Shown: positions 52,615-62,017, numbered from the stretch's first letter. The stretch is 64,000 bases of DNA from an uncultured Porphyromonadaceae bacterium (GCA_948467675.1 CAOKFI010000005.1:30604-94603), one strand, 5' to 3'. Numbers and translations are program-made. The notes: generated by a model from the sequence alone, not told the origin.

Positions 52615-54276
52615 GTGCTGGTGATCCGAGATACGAATTCACTTGTCATGGCTGGCACAATGCTGCTTGCCATGGTGTTTTATACACTTTGCATAGCGCT
52701 GCTTTGTTTTGCTGTAGGAACTCCGATCAATTACTGGGGTTTCCCAGTAGCAGTATCGGCGTCGGTGGCTACAATACTATGTGTATTCGGAACAAGTAAG
52801 CGAAGCTGGCGTGTGGTGGTTCTGACATTGGTCTCGTTGGCAGCGGCTTCTGTTGTCTGTTCGATGTTGACTGATCAGAGCTACGACGGCAATGCCTATC
52901 ACGGTGAGACAATAGGGCGTCTGCTGGATGGCTGGAATCCGGTGAAAGAGACGGCCGATACACCTACGGTCTGGGTTAATTGCTATGCAAAAGCATTGGA
53001 GATCGCTGAGGCTTCAGTAGCGGCATTGACCGGAAATATGGAAAGCGGTAAGGTCGTGAACCTTATGTTGGCCGGAGCTGCGTTGCTGCTGACGGGTGGA
53101 GTGTTGAGGCTTGTTTACCCGTCATTGTCAAAAAAGCGCGTTGCTATCGTGGTTCTTCTTTTTTCAGCCAATCCGGTTCTGATCACACAATTGTTTACCT
53201 ATTACAATGATTATGCACTTTATTGTTGCATACTTATAGTAGGAACGGGTATGCTGCGAATGTACCGTATGGGATGGTCATGGTTCTGGGCTGCGATAAC
53301 GCTTGCGGCGACAATGATCGGAATGGTCACCAAATTTACGCACGGATTCTATCTTGGCATAGAGTGGGACGCGTTTTTGCTCTTATTGGTGATCTCGCGT
53401 CGCAGTGTTTCTGTTATCATACGTTCCGCATCGATAGCTGCGGCAGGCGCATTGTTCGGTCTGTGTGTATTGGGATATCACCCGTATGTGACAAATGCAC
53501 AGCGTTTCGGCCACCCGCTTTATCCTCTGATGGGCGATAATGTTGAGGATATAATGAGCGGGAACACTCCGATAGAATTTCAGGAAGGCGGCCGTATAGT
53601 CAATTTTGTCAAATCCATGACAATGTCCAGACGAATTACCTATGATCAGCGTTATGGCGGGTTCGGGCCTTATATGTATATTATGCTGCTGGCATCTGTT
53701 GTCTTGATTGCCGGCTCATGGCGTGTGTGGCAGGCTCTGTATGTCTCATTATGTCTGCTGATCTCGTGCTTTGTATTTGAGCAGACATGGTGGGCGAGGT
53801 ATATCCCTTATTTGTGGGCCGTAATTCCTGTCAGCGTGCTGACATCTATGATCGTGAGCGTGAAAGCCGGCCTATGGCAGAAGCCTGTACGCTGTATCAT
53901 ATATGTGTGCGCGTTGCTTACTTTGCCGCATTGTGTCGTCGATGCTGTCGGTCTGAAGATTGAAGCGACGATGTACCGGCGACTGTTGTATGAAGAAGCC
54001 CGTAGGTCGGGAGTCGTGAATGTGGCCATCGAGCCGTATAATGTACATGTGCGCCGCCGTCTTGATGAGGCCGGGCTGAAATATAATATAATCAGGCGTT
54101 GTGAGATAGATACTACACGCGCTCTGTTTCTCACAAACGACGGTTTTCGCGGTGATGTCATTGAACTGTCGCCAACTGCATTCCGGGATATAACAACGCC
54201 CGGTTCGCGCTATAAGTTGGTGCGAATGCACAAACGGACTCTCGATTTTCATGACGATATGCATTCTTGCGACTAA
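52615..54276 (+). CDS. Polytopic membrane protein, GT-C glycosyltransferase-like
   Basis: A 553-residue protein with about ten hydrophobic helices and a soluble C-terminal tail of about 110 residues. The first external loop carries TDQSYDGNAYHGETIGRLLD, resembling the acidic loop (D/E near a conserved His) of GT-C fold enzymes that use lipid-linked sugars. The rest matches no family I can name. A role in sugar transfer to an envelope polymer or glycoprotein is therefore tentative. Two starts are possible: GTG 52615, two bases after the cdd stop, or ATG 52648 (MAGTMLLAMVF), which begins directly at the first helix. The former is listed because of operon spacing. Confidence 0.65.
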   Translation: MLVIRDTNSLVMAGTMLLAMVFYTLCIALLCFAVGTPINYWGFPVAVSASVATILCVFGTSKRSWRVVVLTLVSLAAASVVCSMLTDQSYDGNAYHGETIGRLLDGWNPVKETADTPTVWVNCYAKALEIAEASVAALTGNMESGKVVNLMLAGAALLLTGGVLRLVYPSLSKKRVAIVVLLFSANPVLITQLFTYYNDYALYCCILIVGTGMLRMYRMGWSWFWAAITLAATMIGMVTKFTHGFYLGIEWDAFLLLLVISRRSVSVIIRSASIAAAGALFGLCVLGYHPYVTNAQRFGHPLYPLMGDNVEDIMSGNTPIEFQEGGRIVNFVKSMTMSRRITYDQRYGGFGPYMYIMLLASVVLIAGSWRVWQALYVSLCLLISCFVFEQTWWARYIPYLWAVIPVSVLTSMIVSVKAGLWQKPVRCIIYVCALLTLPHCVVDAVGLKIEATMYRRLLYEEARRSGVVNVAIEPYNVHVRRRLDEAGLKYNIIRRCEIDTTRALFLTNDGFRGDVIELSPTAFRDITTPGSRYKLVRMHKRTLDFHDDMHSCD

Positions 54277-54292
54277 ATTTTCATTACTTTTG
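54267..54292 (+). promoter_or_regulatory. Weak candidate promoter of kdsD
   Basis: TACTTTTG (54285-54292) fits the -7 box; a TTG at 54267-54269 is only 15 bases upstream, shorter than usual. The leader to ATG 54336 would be about 40 bases. Confidence 0.35.
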
Positions 54293-54335
54293 TGGGTTAA
54301 TTGAGATGTACTCTCGTTAGACTTGGAGATCATAT

Positions 54336-54950
54336 ATGGATATACAGACCTCAATGCGTGATATTTTGGCTGCCGAAAGCAATGCTGTTGCAGCAATTCC
54401 GGTTACCGATGCCTATGACAAGGCCGTGGAAGCCATAATCGAACACGTGCACCGCCGCGGCGGCAAACTTGTCACATCGGGCATGGGAAAGGCCGGCCAG
54501 ATCGCTATGAATATAGCCACGACATTTTCATCGACCGGAACACCTGCCGTTAATCTGCATCCGAGCGAGGCGCAGCATGGCGATCTTGGGGTACTGCAGC
54601 CCAACGACATCATGTTGCTTATATCCAATTCCGGTAAAACGGGAGAGATCATACAGCTGGTGGAGCTGGTTCATAACCTGTATCCGGGTATGCCTCTTAT
54701 TGTGATAACCGGCAATCCTGAAAGCGAGCTGGCGAGCATTGCGGATATCGCATTGTGTACGGCTCCGGTACCTGAAGTGTGTCCGTTGGGGCTTACCCCG
54801 ACCACATCGACAACGATGATGACAGTGATCGGTGATGTCCTGGTGGTAAATGTGATGCGTCTTACCGGATTTACACGCGAACAATACGCTCTGCGTCATC
54901 ATGGCGGATATCTGGGGAATAAATCCCGAGGTGGTAGTGATGCCGAATGA
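54336..54950 (+). CDS. kdsD: D-arabinose 5-phosphate isomerase, SIS domain only
   Basis: A 204-residue sugar isomerase that makes arabinose 5-phosphate from ribulose 5-phosphate for Kdo, an inner sugar of lipopolysaccharide. The SIS fold shows VTSGMGKAGQIAMNIATTFS, the family signature NLHPSEAQHGDLGVLQPND and LLISNSGKTGEIIQL. The E. coli enzyme is about 330 residues with two CBS domains after the SIS domain; these are absent here. Single-domain forms are known from Bacteroides, so this is a natural variant and not a truncation. It overlaps the following gene by about 11 bases. Confidence 0.9.
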   Translation: MDIQTSMRDILAAESNAVAAIPVTDAYDKAVEAIIEHVHRRGGKLVTSGMGKAGQIAMNIATTFSSTGTPAVNLHPSEAQHGDLGVLQPNDIMLLISNSGKTGEIIQLVELVHNLYPGMPLIVITGNPESELASIADIALCTAPVPEVCPLGLTPTTSTTMMTVIGDVLVVNVMRLTGFTREQYALRHHGGYLGNKSRGGSDAE

Positions 54951-55968
54951 TACTGCCATGAACTCTACATCGCTCGATCCTCTGTTTCTGCCTCCGGGTC
55001 CGGATATGGCACCAATGCGTGCCGTATGGGATTCATTGCCTACATTGTCGGCGCTGCGCCGGGAGCTTGGGAAGGCGCCTGTAGGGCTTGTCGTGGACTA
55101 CGTGCGTGTTCTGGCACAGGAGGCGATAGCCAAGGGCGACGGGAAACGGATGATCGATACGATCCGACGGTTCGATACCGTGTTGCAGCGTGCCGGTCAT
55201 GATGATTCGTCCGATATTCGCGCCGCGTTGAATCAGGTGATAACGGCTATGCTTATAGAGAACGATGACCTCGACGAGGCCATGTTGTCGGCAGCAACCA
55301 CACTGTCGTTGCTGTCAACGACTCCCAGGCGAAAGGATATCATGTTTTCGGCGTTATTGGGCATGACTTTGTATGACTTGAGTGTGTTGCGCGTGAAACG
55401 TAAGGAATATCGTCATGCAGAGCGGCAGATATCTAAGGCGTTGAAACTGTTCGAACGGTTGTCGAGGAACGATCCGGACAGATTCGGGCCTGCCGTGGTG
55501 CTGGCGCTTAATGCTTCGACCTCGATATATCGCTCCCGTATAGAGCAGGTCAATCTGCTGGCACATTATCAGGTAGCAACGACGACATATATGGAACAGG
55601 TCAAAGACGGTTCCGAAGAGGTGACCTCAAGACTTGTGACTTCGCTTGAAGACGAAGGACGTATGCTTGTCAGTATGGGACGATATCGTGAGTCAGTACA
55701 ATTCTTTATGCGTGCTTTGAAATATCTGACCCGTATGGAGCCGGATTTCTCCATGCGGCAGCTGCGTCTGTCGGTCGATCTCGGTGAAGCGCTGCTTCAG
55801 GCCAATGCCACACGCGATAAAGGAGTGCATCTGCTCAATACCATGCTGCATAAGGCATCAAGGCTGAATGCGGTCGATGAGCATTCGCGCATTACTAATA
55901 TTCTTTTGAACGCAAAAAGCCGTAATCTTGATATTCTCGGATTGTGGCATAAGATATTTCCACGTTGA
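54940..55968 (+). CDS. Helical-repeat (TPR-like) protein of unknown function
   Basis: A 342-residue soluble protein without signal peptide. From about residue 80 onward it is almost entirely helical with TPR-like periodicity (RKEYRHAERQISKALKLFER, MGRYRESVQFFMRALKYLTR, SVDLGEALLQANATRDKG). It is probably a scaffold or regulator, but no specific family is recognised. Three in-frame starts exist (ATG 54901, 54940, 54958). The second is chosen because it overlaps the kdsD stop by only 11 bases, while the first would overlap by 50. It lies 20 bases before ribH; functional links to either neighbour are not obvious. Confidence 0.7.
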   Translation: MPNDTAMNSTSLDPLFLPPGPDMAPMRAVWDSLPTLSALRRELGKAPVGLVVDYVRVLAQEAIAKGDGKRMIDTIRRFDTVLQRAGHDDSSDIRAALNQVITAMLIENDDLDEAMLSAATTLSLLSTTPRRKDIMFSALLGMTLYDLSVLRVKRKEYRHAERQISKALKLFERLSRNDPDRFGPAVVLALNASTSIYRSRIEQVNLLAHYQVATTTYMEQVKDGSEEVTSRLVTSLEDEGRMLVSMGRYRESVQFFMRALKYLTRMEPDFSMRQLRLSVDLGEALLQANATRDKGVHLLNTMLHKASRLNAVDEHSRITNILLNAKSRNLDILGLWHKIFPR

Positions 55969-55988
55969 ATCATTAAACAAATAGATGT

Positions 55989-56480
55989 ATGTCAAAATCC
56001 GATAAAGCCCCTTCGGCGGTATTGCGTCTTGGCTCTGACGAGCAGATACGTGTAGCGATTGTCGCCGCAGAATGGAATGGAGATATAACCGGTGCGCTTA
56101 CAGCATCGGCGATTGCATCCCTGACATTGGCAGGAGTGTCTGACGGTGATATCAAAGTGTTTCATGTGCCTGGTGCGGTTGAGCTCACGTTTGCCGCATC
56201 GCAGCTTATAGAAACAGGACTGTTCGATGTCGTTATTGTGTTCGGTTGCGTGGTGCGAGGAGGTACGCCACACTTCGATTATGTATGCCAAAGCGTGACT
56301 CAAGGTATTACCCACCTTAATGCCGAATGCGATATCCCGGTTATATTCGGAGTGCTCACTGTCGATACGGAGCAGGATGCCATAGACCGGTGCGGAGGAT
56401 CGTGCGGAGATAAAGGCGCTGAAGCGGCCGAGGCCGCTATCCGGATGCACCGCTTCCGTTGTGAGGTGGATGCGCTATAA
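55989..56480 (+). CDS. ribH: 6,7-dimethyl-8-ribityllumazine synthase
   Basis: A 163-residue enzyme of riboflavin synthesis that condenses the pyrimidinedione intermediate with dihydroxybutanone phosphate and assembles into pentamers or 60-subunit shells. The substrate loop HVPGAVELTFAASQL, VVIVFGCVVRGGTPHFDYVC with the catalytic histidine, the GVLTVDTEQDAIDRCGG segment and the C-terminal helix KGAEAAEAAIRMHRF are all characteristic. Length is normal. It follows the helical-repeat gene by 20 bases and ends the plus-strand cluster; the next gene is on the opposite strand. Confidence 0.96.
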   Translation: MSKSDKAPSAVLRLGSDEQIRVAIVAAEWNGDITGALTASAIASLTLAGVSDGDIKVFHVPGAVELTFAASQLIETGLFDVVIVFGCVVRGGTPHFDYVCQSVTQGITHLNAECDIPVIFGVLTVDTEQDAIDRCGGSCGDKGAEAAEAAIRMHRFRCEVDAL

Positions 56481-56493
56481 TACGCTTGCCTGA

Positions 56494-56670
56494 TTAATCA
56501 TCATCGTGGTGATGATGGTGATGCTTTTTATGCCCGTGCCACTTTGGTGGCTTGGGCTTTTTGTGTTTATGGTGATGGTCGTGGAAGTCATAGTCGCTTT
56601 CCACGCCCCAATAGCTGTGCAGGCATCCGCACGAGTTTAGCGGAAGACATGACAGGCATATGGCCGCCAT
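56494..56670 (-). CDS. Small histidine-rich lipoprotein
   Basis: A 58-residue frame read on the minus strand. It starts MAAICLSCLPLNSCGCLHSY, with a lipobox-like LNSC (Cys14). The tail reads DFHDHHHKHKKPKPPKWHGH and then KKHHHHHHDDD to the stop; fifteen of the 58 residues are histidine. The pattern of lipid anchor plus charged His-rich tail suggests a metal-binding (nickel, zinc or copper) surface or periplasmic protein. The hydrophobic stretch would be longer if translation began at ATT 56685 (ISWIL before MAAIC), so the start is unsure. An ATG 5 bases further upstream is out of frame, so a small deletion near the start is possible. No promoter box is evident. Confidence 0.6.
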   Translation of the reverse strand: MAAICLSCLPLNSCGCLHSYWGVESDYDFHDHHHKHKKPKPPKWHGHKKHHHHHHDDD

Positions 56671-56767
56671 CAGTATCCATGAAATTCATTGCTGAAACGT
56701 TTTATCAGTACATTACATACATCTGAACAGATGGAATTGTTCACAGGGAGTTAAATTTGGTTTATAA

Positions 56768-56798
56768 TTTGGAAATTTATAAAAAATGTTTATATTTG
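56768..56798 (+). promoter_or_regulatory. Promoter of the large secreted protein gene
   Basis: TTTG (56768-56771), exactly 19 bases, TATATTTG (56791-56798): a textbook Bacteroidetes promoter in an AT-rich stretch, 34 bases before the ATG at 56832. Confidence 0.85.
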
Positions 56799-56831
56799 TG
56801 GATCTAACCATTCGCTAACCTTAAATTTTGT

Positions 56832-59800
56832 ATGATGAAGAAATGTATTTTGTCATGTCTATGTTTCGCATGGAGTGCTTCCTGTATACATGCTGTTGAA
56901 GTGACAGATGTTCTGACCGCAAATGAGATTGCCGGAGTCGCCTACGGGACGAGTCAGACATATACGTCGCCGGTTTCCGGGGTGACATACGTATATGCCG
57001 GGGCAAAAAACACATCGTCGATTCAATTAAATGATCCGGCAAAAAGCGGTATTGCAGTGTCGAAAAGCAGAGGTGTCCTGAAGTCGATGGTGATCGAGCT
57101 GGATCAGAATTGTACAAAAGGATATTCGATATATGCGTCGAAAAAGGAGTATGAAGGATATAGCAATACGGTGACGAAAGGAGATTTGATATCCAATGGG
57201 TTAGGGGTGAGTCCCGAGCCTGTGTCGTTCACGCAGAATTTTGAAGATGGGGAACGTGCGTTCTATCTGCGTCCCGGCGGGGCGGCCACTTATATCAAGT
57301 CGATCACGGTTCTGTGGGATGTTGTGCCTCAGGCTCAAGAGCCGGTGATCAGCAGTTCTAATGGCTTTACGTTTTATCCGTCTACAGATGTGACTTTCGG
57401 TGCTGTTGACGGTGCGACAATTTATTATAGTATAGATGTCGAGCTTACCGCAGATAATTATAATACCGTCGGGACTGTTTATTCCGGCACAGCTCTTGCG
57501 CTGGACAAGGATGCGGTCGTGTATGCATTGGCAGTGGAGGATGGAAAGGGTCCGAGCGATGTTGTCAGCCATAAATTTACATGCGCTTTGCTACAGCCTG
57601 GTGTTATGGAATGTGTGTTCACTGGAGGATTGTATACATATCGGGAAGGAACAACCGGTACGGTTCATGAGGATGAGTCGTTTGATAAACTGGTCTATCA
57701 GGCCAACAGTACGAATAAGTTTGTCCAGCCTGTAAATATGATCCAGTGGGGTGATTTCTTGTTTGATTTCGACAATAATGGCGCCAGTATCAAGGTGGCG
57801 TATTACAGTGGCAGTCCGGGTGAACTCAGGGTGTATAATGCTGTTGTGACTACACTGCTGAGGTCGGTTGATCCCAAAAAGAAAATGACCAAAGTCGTGT
57901 TTCACATGAAAGATGGTTATACAGATGACTTCGTTTCGTGTAATGTAGGATCTATGTCGCTTAGTAAGGAAGATCACACTCTTACGTGGATCTGCGATGA
58001 GGGTGCGTCTAATATCCTGTTTGGAAAAGCCTCGTCACAACAGAGGTGGACTTCGGTGGATATCTATTATCAAAAGGCTGTCGATGTCAATACATCGTTT
58101 TCTCCGGTCCTGAGCAGTTCGGCGGGCATGGACTTTTATCCGTCTACGGAGATATCGATAGTATCTGCCGATGGGTCTGGCGATAACGTGTCGATATATT
58201 ATAATATAAATTCCGATGAAGATCCTACTTCTGAAAACGGAATATCTTATCAGGGGCCGTTCACTGTTGATGAAACGGCGATTGTAAAGGCAATAGCGAT
58301 CGATGGCGACAAGGCCCCGAGTGAGGTCGGCATGATCGAGGTAAGACGTATACCGGAGCACAGTTTTGCGGATATCGCGGCTCTACTTACAGCAGAGCCG
58401 ACTCCCGCATTGGCAGAAGTCGTACGTTTTGCTAATCCGGTTACAATAACAGGTTCATATAAACTCACTAATAACAATACATATTATCTTTATGTACAGG
58501 ATGAAAGCGGCGAATTGCTGATATATTCGACTACGGCGTTCCCTGAGAGCTATGTGCCTGGAGCGGTGATCGATGGGTTTGTTATGAATTATCAGGTGTA
58601 TCAAGATTTGCCTGAAGGAGTGGCTACGGAGTATATAGCTTCGTTTGCTGAGCCTTTACGTACAGGTGCGGCGCCTATGCCCTCGTCGGTCGGTATGGTG
58701 GATGCATCGCTGTATAATCATTACGTCAGGTTTGATGATGTGGCGGTGGCTGATGGAAAGATTCAGACAGATCCTCTGCTGACGGTTCAGAACAAGTTTG
58801 CCGGTCATAAACCGCCGACATGGAATATTGCCAGATCCTACAATATCACAGGAATGGTCGGACATGACTCAAACATAGACAAACTTTATTATCTGGAGGC
58901 GGAAGAGCTCCCTGTCGGGCCTTCGCCGCAGATATATCTGGAGGAGGATTTCCCCGAGCTTTCTACCTTCGGTGTTGAAGCTACGTTTGGTGCCGATGTG
59001 GCAGGTAGCCCGGATGCTGTGATATATTATACTGTCGATGGATCCGATCCGATAGGAAATCCGGCCGCTATGATTTATGATCATCCTGTGCCGTTGACTA
59101 TGACCACGACGGTCAGAGCCTATGCCAAGATAGCCGGAATGTCGCCGAGTGAAGTTGTGGAGCGTACGTTTGTGAAAGAAGGCAATGAGATTTTGTATAT
59201 AAAGGATTTTATTGGATGGAACTATAAATCAGCACCGGTCGACTTTGTGGGTGAGGTGGTAGTTCTTGCGCAGAGCGCCGATTATCTGTTTGTAGAGGAT
59301 AAACTGGGGTCTTCGTTAGCTATAAAGGCACCGGGCGGCTGGAGCGGTAAAACGTATTCTGCCGGTGATCGTCTTGCCGGATTCTCTATTATGCATCCTG
59401 ATCAGCCGGTGGCAAATGTGGCTCTGGCCATTGCTGATGTATCTACTTTTGGCAATGCTGTGTCCAGCGGTATCGCAATATACAAGAGAGTAGGAGAGAC
59501 CGAGGCGATGGATGTGTCGAATTATGGGCGTCCGATTGTTATCGCAGATGCCCATCTTGAAATCAATGAGTTGTCGCGTGATGGTAATGGCTGGAGTGTC
59601 AATGCTTCTATGCCGGTCGACTTTTCTCAGTTTGGCGATATTGCCGGTTGGCCTTTGGCTGCTGACGAGGCTGCGGTTTATACAATAACTGGAGTCGTAA
59701 TGCCTGAAGCCGGTGGTGTGCCTGAATTGTGGCCTATGGCTATAGAGGCGGACAGTGGCGATCTTACAGCCGCACCGCGGATACTGGGGGCAGAGCAGTT

Positions 59801-60200
59801 TGAACGCCAGACAACGATTGAGATCCAGGCTGTGGCAGGTGCTGTGGTCTATTATACCGTTGACGGATCCGAGCCATCCGTTGGAGAAAGTGCGTCTGTG
59901 ATGATTTATTCGGAGCCGTTTGTGATTACGGCTACTACGATTGTCAAGGCTATAGCTGTCATTGACGGTAAAGAACCGAGTGCGGTTGTCTGTGTCCGGT
60001 TTATAGAAACAATTGCAACCGGAGTGGAATCAGTAGAGGCAACCGAGGTCGCGATATATGGAACTGTAGGCATGATAGAGGCTCCTGACGGAGCGGAAGT
60101 ATATGACTTGTCAGGGCGTCGTATTTTGCGAAAGAATATTGTCCCCGGTATTTATGTAGTGCGTTATGCCGGGAAAATATATAAAGTATCAGTCCGGTAA
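56832..60200 (+). CDS. Secreted multidomain protein with chitobiase-like repeats and Por-type sorting domain
   Basis: A 1122-residue secreted protein (signal peptide about 1-21). Two copies of an N-terminal type of beta domain (about 22-165 and 250-415) alternate with four chitobiase/hexosaminidase C-terminal-like units recognised by YYxxDxxxP and KAIAxxxGxxPSEV patterns: IYYSIDVELTADNY (about 195), IYYNINSDEDPTSE (about 455), IYYTVDGSDPIGN (about 735), VYYTVDGSEPSVG (about 1010). Between them are two OB-fold-like regions (about 508-700 and 785-975; for example YYLYVQDESGELLIYS). The final 55 residues (VYDLSGRRILRKN, PGIYVVRYAGKIYKVSVR) resemble a type A type IX secretion sorting domain. No catalytic domain is recognised; binding or adhesion is plausible. 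It is monocistronic. Confidence 0.8.
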   Translation: MMKKCILSCLCFAWSASCIHAVEVTDVLTANEIAGVAYGTSQTYTSPVSGVTYVYAGAKNTSSIQLNDPAKSGIAVSKSRGVLKSMVIELDQNCTKGYSIYASKKEYEGYSNTVTKGDLISNGLGVSPEPVSFTQNFEDGERAFYLRPGGAATYIKSITVLWDVVPQAQEPVISSSNGFTFYPSTDVTFGAVDGATIYYSIDVELTADNYNTVGTVYSGTALALDKDAVVYALAVEDGKGPSDVVSHKFTCALLQPGVMECVFTGGLYTYREGTTGTVHEDESFDKLVYQANSTNKFVQPVNMIQWGDFLFDFDNNGASIKVAYYSGSPGELRVYNAVVTTLLRSVDPKKKMTKVVFHMKDGYTDDFVSCNVGSMSLSKEDHTLTWICDEGASNILFGKASSQQRWTSVDIYYQKAVDVNTSFSPVLSSSAGMDFYPSTEISIVSADGSGDNVSIYYNINSDEDPTSENGISYQGPFTVDETAIVKAIAIDGDKAPSEVGMIEVRRIPEHSFADIAALLTAEPTPALAEVVRFANPVTITGSYKLTNNNTYYLYVQDESGELLIYSTTAFPESYVPGAVIDGFVMNYQVYQDLPEGVATEYIASFAEPLRTGAAPMPSSVGMVDASLYNHYVRFDDVAVADGKIQTDPLLTVQNKFAGHKPPTWNIARSYNITGMVGHDSNIDKLYYLEAEELPVGPSPQIYLEEDFPELSTFGVEATFGADVAGSPDAVIYYTVDGSDPIGNPAAMIYDHPVPLTMTTTVRAYAKIAGMSPSEVVERTFVKEGNEILYIKDFIGWNYKSAPVDFVGEVVVLAQSADYLFVEDKLGSSLAIKAPGGWSGKTYSAGDRLAGFSIMHPDQPVANVALAIADVSTFGNAVSSGIAIYKRVGETEAMDVSNYGRPIVIADAHLEINELSRDGNGWSVNASMPVDFSQFGDIAGWPLAADEAAVYTITGVVMPEAGGVPELWPMAIEADSGDLTAAPRILGAEQFERQTTIEIQAVAGAVVYYTVDGSEPSVGESASVMIYSEPFVITATTIVKAIAVIDGKEPSAVVCVRFIETIATGVESVEATEVAIYGTVGMIEAPDGAEVYDLSGRRILRKNIVPGIYVVRYAGKIYKVSVR

Positions 60201-60230
60201 AATTTTCCGATCCGGGTATGGTAATATGAT

Positions 60231-60268
60231 GAAGAGGGAATCCGACGGATTCCCTCTTCGCTTTTATT
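60231..60268 (+). terminator. Terminator of the large secreted protein gene
   Basis: GAAGAGGGAATCC and GGATTCCCTCTTC form a perfect 13-bp stem with a three-base loop, followed by GCTTTTATT. It lies 30 bases after the stop and also separates the convergent transporter gene. Confidence 0.85.
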
Positions 60269-60325
60269 CGAATATGATGTAGTGTCGTAATGAACTGGAT
60301 TCTGTTTTATATTGAGACCGGTTTG

Positions 60326-61357
60326 TCAGAGGAGTGCTGGAGCTACATATTTGGCAAGTAACCAGCCTCCGCTGATGAGCCATACAAAGAGAATGGCTGC
60401 GAGAATGAACGGTTTGGCTCCGGCTTTCTTGAATTTGTCGATGCTTGTTTCTGCTCCTAAGGCGGCCATAGCCATGGTCAGAAGGAATGTATCGATATAA
60501 TTGATCGCATCTACGATATTCTGCGGCAGAAGGCCGAATGAGTTGAAACCTATCACAGCAAGGAAGCCTATGGCAAACCAAGGTATTGCGACCTTGCCTT
60601 TTTCGGCGGAGGTATTGCTTTTACGCGCACTTAGCGCTATCCAGTATCCGAGTATGAGCAATACCGGCACAAGCAGCATCACGCGTATCATCTTGACAAT
60701 GATGGATACATTGGCTATATTCTCTCCCATAGCGTTTCCCGCGCCTACCGCATGTGCTACCTCGTGGAGGGTGGATCCTGCATAGATACCCATTTCATCA
60801 GGCGACAGCGCCAGTATGCCGGAACGGTATGCGATTGGGTAGACGAACATGGCGATTGTGCCGAAGATCACGACAGTTGCTACTGCCACAGCGGTCTTGT
60901 AGGGCTGGGTGCGCATGGTGGCTTCCGCGCCAAGCACTGCGGCAGCTCCGCATATGCCACTGCCTATCGATGTAAGCAACGCTATGTCGCGGTCCATTTT
61001 CAGCAGACGGCCGATTGCAATGCCTCCCAGGATAGTAACGGTCACGATTATCGCATCGATCATTATGCCTGCAGTCCCGACTGCCATAACGTCCTGAAAT
61101 GTCAGGCGGAAGCCGTATAATATAATACCGAGGCGCAGTATCTTTTTGGAACAGAACTGAATGCCTGGGACCCATGTCTCAGGCAGATGGTTGCGGAGGC
61201 TGTTGGCGTAGAGCATACCGAGCACAATGCCAATTATCATCGGGCTGAATGAGAGATCCTGAAAAAATTTGGCACCGCCTATATAGAATGCGGCACATGA
61301 GAATAGGGCGATCAGCAGGATGCCGTGGAGCATGCTGCTCCGTTTTTCTGTAAACAT
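60326..61357 (-). CDS. YeiH-family putative anion (sulfate/sulfite-type) exporter
   Basis: A 343-residue polytopic membrane protein of the YeiH/UPF0324 family (conserved hypothetical 698). The signatures LGIILYGFRLTFQDVMAVG, SIGSGICGAAAVLGAEATMR and GIYAGSTLHEVAHAVGAGNAM are present, with about ten hydrophobic helices. The family is annotated as putative sulfate exporters from sequence relationships; the true substrate is uncertain. The frame is open to 61444, but ATG 61357 (MFTEKRSSMLHGI) is preferred because a well-formed promoter at 61423-61454 would otherwise lie inside the coding region. The gene is monocistronic and convergent with the large secreted protein gene. Confidence 0.85.
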   Translation of the reverse strand: MFTEKRSSMLHGILLIALFSCAAFYIGGAKFFQDLSFSPMIIGIVLGMLYANSLRNHLPETWVPGIQFCSKKILRLGIILYGFRLTFQDVMAVGTAGIMIDAIIVTVTILGGIAIGRLLKMDRDIALLTSIGSGICGAAAVLGAEATMRTQPYKTAVAVATVVIFGTIAMFVYPIAYRSGILALSPDEMGIYAGSTLHEVAHAVGAGNAMGENIANVSIIVKMIRVMLLVPVLLILGYWIALSARKSNTSAEKGKVAIPWFAIGFLAVIGFNSFGLLPQNIVDAINYIDTFLLTMAMAALGAETSIDKFKKAGAKPFILAAILFVWLISGGWLLAKYVAPALL

Positions 61358-61422
61358 AAATTTTGACTTGTGTTGTTGTCCGTCAGACAACCGTTGTAAC
61401 AAACTAATACTATATTTTGCTG

Positions 61423-61454
61423 CAAAGGTAATGCTAAATCGCATGAAATTTCAA
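61423..61454 (-). promoter_or_regulatory. Promoter of the YeiH-family gene
   Basis: The minus strand reads TACCTTTG (61423-61430) with TTG (61452-61454) 21 bases upstream. It predicts a leader of about 60 bases to the ATG at 61357 and supports that start over the upstream in-frame ATG. Confidence 0.65.
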
Positions 61455-61554
61455 TAATGGATCCGTCAGGCGGCATATTTGTCAAATATTTAATCGAATT
61501 GCATCTTATTTCGTATAAGATAGTTATTTTTGTTTTTCAAAAATGATCAGGGTG

Positions 61555-61585
61555 TTGCGCAGGAAAGAAAAAAACATTATCTTTG
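61555..61585 (+). promoter_or_regulatory. Promoter of the rpsF-rpsR-rplI operon
   Basis: TTG (61555-61557), 20 bases, TATCTTTG (61578-61585), then a leader of about 43 bases to the rpsF ATG at 61634. Confidence 0.8.
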
Positions 61586-61633
61586 CAGCCGATTTTGATA
61601 TTTAATATCGTTTAAACTTTACTATTAACACAA

Positions 61634-62014
61634 ATGAATCATTACGAAACCGTTTTCATTTTGACTCCCGTTTTGTCTGATGTTCAGATGAAGGAAGCGG
61701 TAGAAAAGTTCACCAAGGTGTTGACCGATAATGGTGCGACTATCGTGAACGAGGAGAACTGGGGTCTGCGCAAGCTCGCTTATCCCATTGAGAAAAAATC
61801 GACTGGCTTCTACACTCTTGTAGAGTTCGATGCAGAACCCGAAGCAGTCAAGAACCTTGAGGTTGCATATCGCCGTGACGAGCGAGTGATCCGCTTCCTT
61901 ACTTTCCGTCTTGACAAATACGCTCACGAATACGCTCAGAAGCGTCGTAGCCGTCGTGCAGACAAAGCCGCTGCAGCACCTGTAACTGAAGAAACAACCA
62001 CTAACGAGAACTAA
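61634..62014 (+). CDS. rpsF: 30S ribosomal protein S6
   Basis: A 126-residue protein of the small-subunit platform that binds 16S rRNA together with S18. [40 protein letters not shown] and [20 protein letters not shown] are diagnostic. A basic and then alanine/threonine-rich tail ([20 protein letters not shown]) extends the C-terminus, as is common in this phylum. rpsR begins three bases after its stop. In many bacteria S6:S18 binds its own leader; the short leader here shows no obvious copy of that structure. Confidence 0.98.
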   Translation: MNHYETVFILTPVLSDVQMKEAVEKFTKVLTDNGATIVNEENWGLRKLAYPIEKKSTGFYTLVEFDAEPEAVKNLEVAYRRDERVIRFLTFRLDKYAHEYAQKRRSRRADKAAAAPVTEETTTNEN

Positions 62015-62017
62015 GTC

